From: Azospirillum brasilense | Lineage (GTDB): Bacteria > Pseudomonadota > Alphaproteobacteria > Azospirillales > Azospirillaceae | NCBI RefSeq assembly: GCF_003349955.1 | Contig: NZ_QLKQ01000009.1 | Coordinates: 62,001-126,000, forward strand | Direction of reading: 5' to 3' | Length of the DNA stretch: 64,000 bases | Shown here: positions 63,901 through 64,000 of the stretch, piece after piece | How positions within the stretch are numbered: the first letter of the stretch is position 1 | Layout of the letters: the number at the start of each line of letters is the position of its first letter | Position numbers and translations under genes: made by a program | Notes under the pieces: generated by a model | What the model was told of the DNA's origin: nothing | The model's database searches: none | The model's input: the letters and a program-made list of their open reading frames with translations, nothing else

Positions 63901-64000
63901 CGCTCTGGGTCAGGGCTCCGCCGCTGGTCACCGTCAGACCGCCACCAATCGTACCGGCGATGGCTGTGGCGAGCGTGTTGGTCAGTGTTGCGTCGTTGGC
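57929..64000 (-). CDS. Giant filamentous-haemagglutinin-like repeat exoprotein (5' end outside window)
   Basis: At least 2,023 residues are visible and the frame is open to the right edge, so the N-terminus with its probable TPS secretion domain is missing. The visible protein starts with over fourteen near-identical 70-residue repeats (LTVTSGGALTQSGALTVGG plus ANAITLSNAGNALTG), continues with about seven diverged units (AAITLTNAGNDVASLDLR, AAGAIAYTD), then a beta-helix-like section and a short acidic C-terminus (DADAIFSNSGNEELW). No autotransporter beta-barrel is present, which fits two-partner secretion through a TpsB protein encoded elsewhere. Parallel beta-helix folding is inferred from the repeat periodicity. 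The CHAT lipoprotein gene follows after 19 bp. Confidence 0.9.
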   Translation of the reverse strand, partial: ANDATLTNTLATAIAGTIGGGLTVTSGGALTQSGALTVGGASSFDAGANAITLGNTANAFSGSVTLTNSGTNDATLTNTLATSLSGTIGGDLTVTSGGALSQSGALTVGGASSFDAGANAITLSNAGNALTGAVTLTNSGANDATLTNTLATAIAGTIGGGLTVTSGGALTQSGALTVGGASSFDAGANAITLGNTANAFSGSVTLTNSGANDATLTNTLATAIAGTIGGGLTVTSGGALTQSGALTVGGASSFSAGANAITLSNAANALTGAVTLTNSGTNDATLTNTLATAIAGTIGGGLTVTSGGALTQSGALTVGGASSFDAGANAITLSNAGNALTGAVTLTNSGANDATLTNTLATAIAGTIGGGLTVTSGGALSQSGALTVGGASSFDAGANAITLSNAGNALTGAVTLTNSGANNVTFTNTLATAIAGTVGGGLTVTSGGALTQSGALTVGGASSFSAGANAITLSNAANAFTGSVTLTNSGTNDVTLTNTLATSLSGTVGQDLTVTSGGALTQSGALTVGGASSFSAGANAITLGNAANALTGAVTLTNSGANDATLTNTLATAIAGTIGGGLTVTSGGALTQSGALTVGGASSFSAGANAITLGNTANAFSGSVTFTNSGTNDVTLTNTLATAIAGTIGGDLTVTSGGALTQSGALTVGGASSFSAGANTITLSNAGNSLTGSVTLTNSGANDATLTNTLATSLSGTIGGDLTVTSGGALTQSGALTVGGASSFSAGANAITLSNAGNALTGSVTLTNSGSNNATLTNTLATAIAGTVGQDLTVTSGGALTQSGALTVGGASSFSAGANAITLSNAGNALTGAVTLTNSGTNDATLTNTLATAIAGTVGQDLTVTSGGALTQSGALTVGGASSFSAGANAITLSNAGNALTGAVTLTNSGTNDATLTNTLATAIAGTVGQDLTVTSGGALTQSGALTVGGASSFSAGANAITLSNAGNALTGAVTLTNSGTNDATLTNTLATAITGTVGQDLTVIIDGALSFGATTVGRTLAATATDTVTQTGAISAGNLAVKTRKDGGAAITLTNVGNDVANLDLQTLDTLDNRAAGAIAYTDVSSVNIAALKTISSAELVAGGTITQSAALQVNGTSSFTSQGGGVALTNGANALVGQVALSTAGANDAALVNTLDTTLTGTVGRDLTVTTGGRLTFATVAAGGTLSATASDTVTQSGAVTANRLNVTTRKDGGAAITLTNAANDVAVAQLLSRNTANTANAAGPIAYTDLNGVDIAGMATTGNATIDAGGLLSQSGAILADTLVARTRGGSGAAIRLTNSGNDVASLDLRSLDANGNMAAGDVAYTNATAIDIARLNTAGAATLIAGGPVTQSGTLAVGSLTVKTLQNGGAAITLTNAGNDVASLDLRTRNTADTADAAGTITYTDANGLAAATVRTAGTATLTVRGAIGALAGAAGTLGVTTDGALGFGSLAVDGTLTATAGDAVTQSGAIRANTLVITTRKDSGAAITLDNAANAAVAVDLRSRNAADTADAAGAIAYADADGVTIQRLRTAGSLALDGGSVDQSGAILVGGPARITARDLHLTNADNSFAGDVLLATTNGDAVLTNSRETSLTASVAGALNVQSAGVLTVAPNATAGGSVILTAVPGTVLTGNLTSRNGSITITNPLRTTASLGIVAKGNVTLGTIAQGAGTALTIDAGGAIDAAALSAGAGTWLGLRGGGTVSFANAVTGLGTLSLLDAQSFTFREAVDAGALLTSERPYAVDLLGGGTIGSATRFVNTGTLRLNGTTKDMVFVGGLDTGSGSPSTTYLSGTISTMGGAMTLGRVGAKASPSDARYTVLEGATTLKSGTLNVGPLDATRNGVDLTIQAGPGNIAFKGEVGKTQPLHNVRIDSADSVLVSQMFTATGVLTVSINGAFASTNLMSLRDQANAPYDGLGMTVGGFNIQKASKVTGYGTVAGLGGKQASLQVQSSNQNPAFVFNGCPVGQISGCTPLFIGLPAQTLRVTLDDARVVVPVRPPSQSDADAIFSNSGNEELW
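60984..64000 (-). repeat. Tandem 210-bp (70-residue) repeat array
   Basis: Period is exactly 210 bp: CGTCGTTGGT recurs at 61051, 61261 and 61471, then CGTTGTTGCT at 61681, and so on to the right edge, giving about 14 copies in the window. The three units 61051-61260, 61261-61470 and 61471-61680 are identical at every base. Other units differ by scattered substitutions, often shared in blocks (ccgatccggt, ccgagccact), which points to gene conversion or unequal crossing-over. The period keeps frame, so copy number can vary without loss of the protein. Confidence 0.95.

Noticed and set aside
60984..64000. CRISPR-like tandem repeats
   Set aside because: The period is 210 bp with no unique spacers, and the repeats are in frame within a protein gene.

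Overview
This is GC-rich (roughly 70%) DNA from an alphaproteobacterium, most likely an Azospirillum-type member of the Rhodospirillales. The inference rests on gene content: many ABC importers, an alpha-ketoglutarate semialdehyde dehydrogenase of the kind known from Azospirillum, NodD-like LysR and FCD-type GntR regulators, a general-stress-type promoter, and dispersed CCCTCTCCCC palindromic repeats. It is not proof. I saw no rRNA, tRNA, CRISPR array or insertion sequence. Genes are densely packed, and nearly all long antisense reading frames are by-products of GC-rich codon usage.

Layout. (1) 1-11.7 kb, minus strand: a type I secretion locus. It encodes a 2,429-residue repeat protein, then a TolC-like outer-membrane protein, an ABC exporter and an HlyD-like adaptor that runs off the left edge. 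(2) 12.0-23.5 kb, minus strand: ten co-directional genes combining a short-chain dehydrogenase, a class III CoA-transferase, a solute-binding-like protein with no signal peptide, an enoyl-CoA hydratase, an FAH-family enzyme, an alpha-ketoglutarate semialdehyde dehydrogenase and a MalK-type sugar ABC importer. A divergent LacI regulator lies at 23.9 kb, with operator-like palindromes between. (3) 25.1-27.4 kb: a CstA-family transporter and its small YbdD partner. (4) 27.6-30.1 kb, minus strand: short-chain dehydrogenase, zinc alcohol dehydrogenase and a small membrane protein behind a candidate EcfG-type promoter. (5) 30.4-34.0 kb: a GntR regulator and a polar amino-acid ABC importer behind a consensus sigma-54 promoter overlapped by a GntR operator. 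(6) 34.2-36.4 kb: an SGNH hydrolase and an OpgC-like membrane protein. (7) 36.7-42.8 kb, minus strand: LysR regulator and a peptide/nickel-type importer in which the second permease and both ATPases are one polypeptide. (8) 42.9-45.1 kb: MFS exporter, VOC-fold protein and a small disordered protein. (9) 45.1-52.5 kb: GntR regulator and a divergent operon with a TauABC-type importer, alpha/beta hydrolase, ornithine-cyclodeaminase-like enzyme and, just behind, a chemoreceptor. (10) 52.7-54.7 kb: glutamine-dependent NAD synthase. (11) 54.9-64.0 kb, minus strand: a giant filamentous-haemagglutinin-like protein built on 70-residue repeats (N-terminus beyond the right edge), followed 19 bp later by a TPR/CHAT caspase-like lipoprotein.

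The window is therefore mostly nutrient uptake and catabolic cassettes, each with a local regulator, flanked by two very large surface or secreted repeat proteins. The best candidates for undescribed biology are the LacI-linked operon that mixes CoA-thioester and keto-acid chemistry, and the haemagglutinin plus CHAT lipoprotein pair. Four related palindromic intergenic elements occur; two sit directly 3' of a periplasmic binding-protein gene inside a transport operon.
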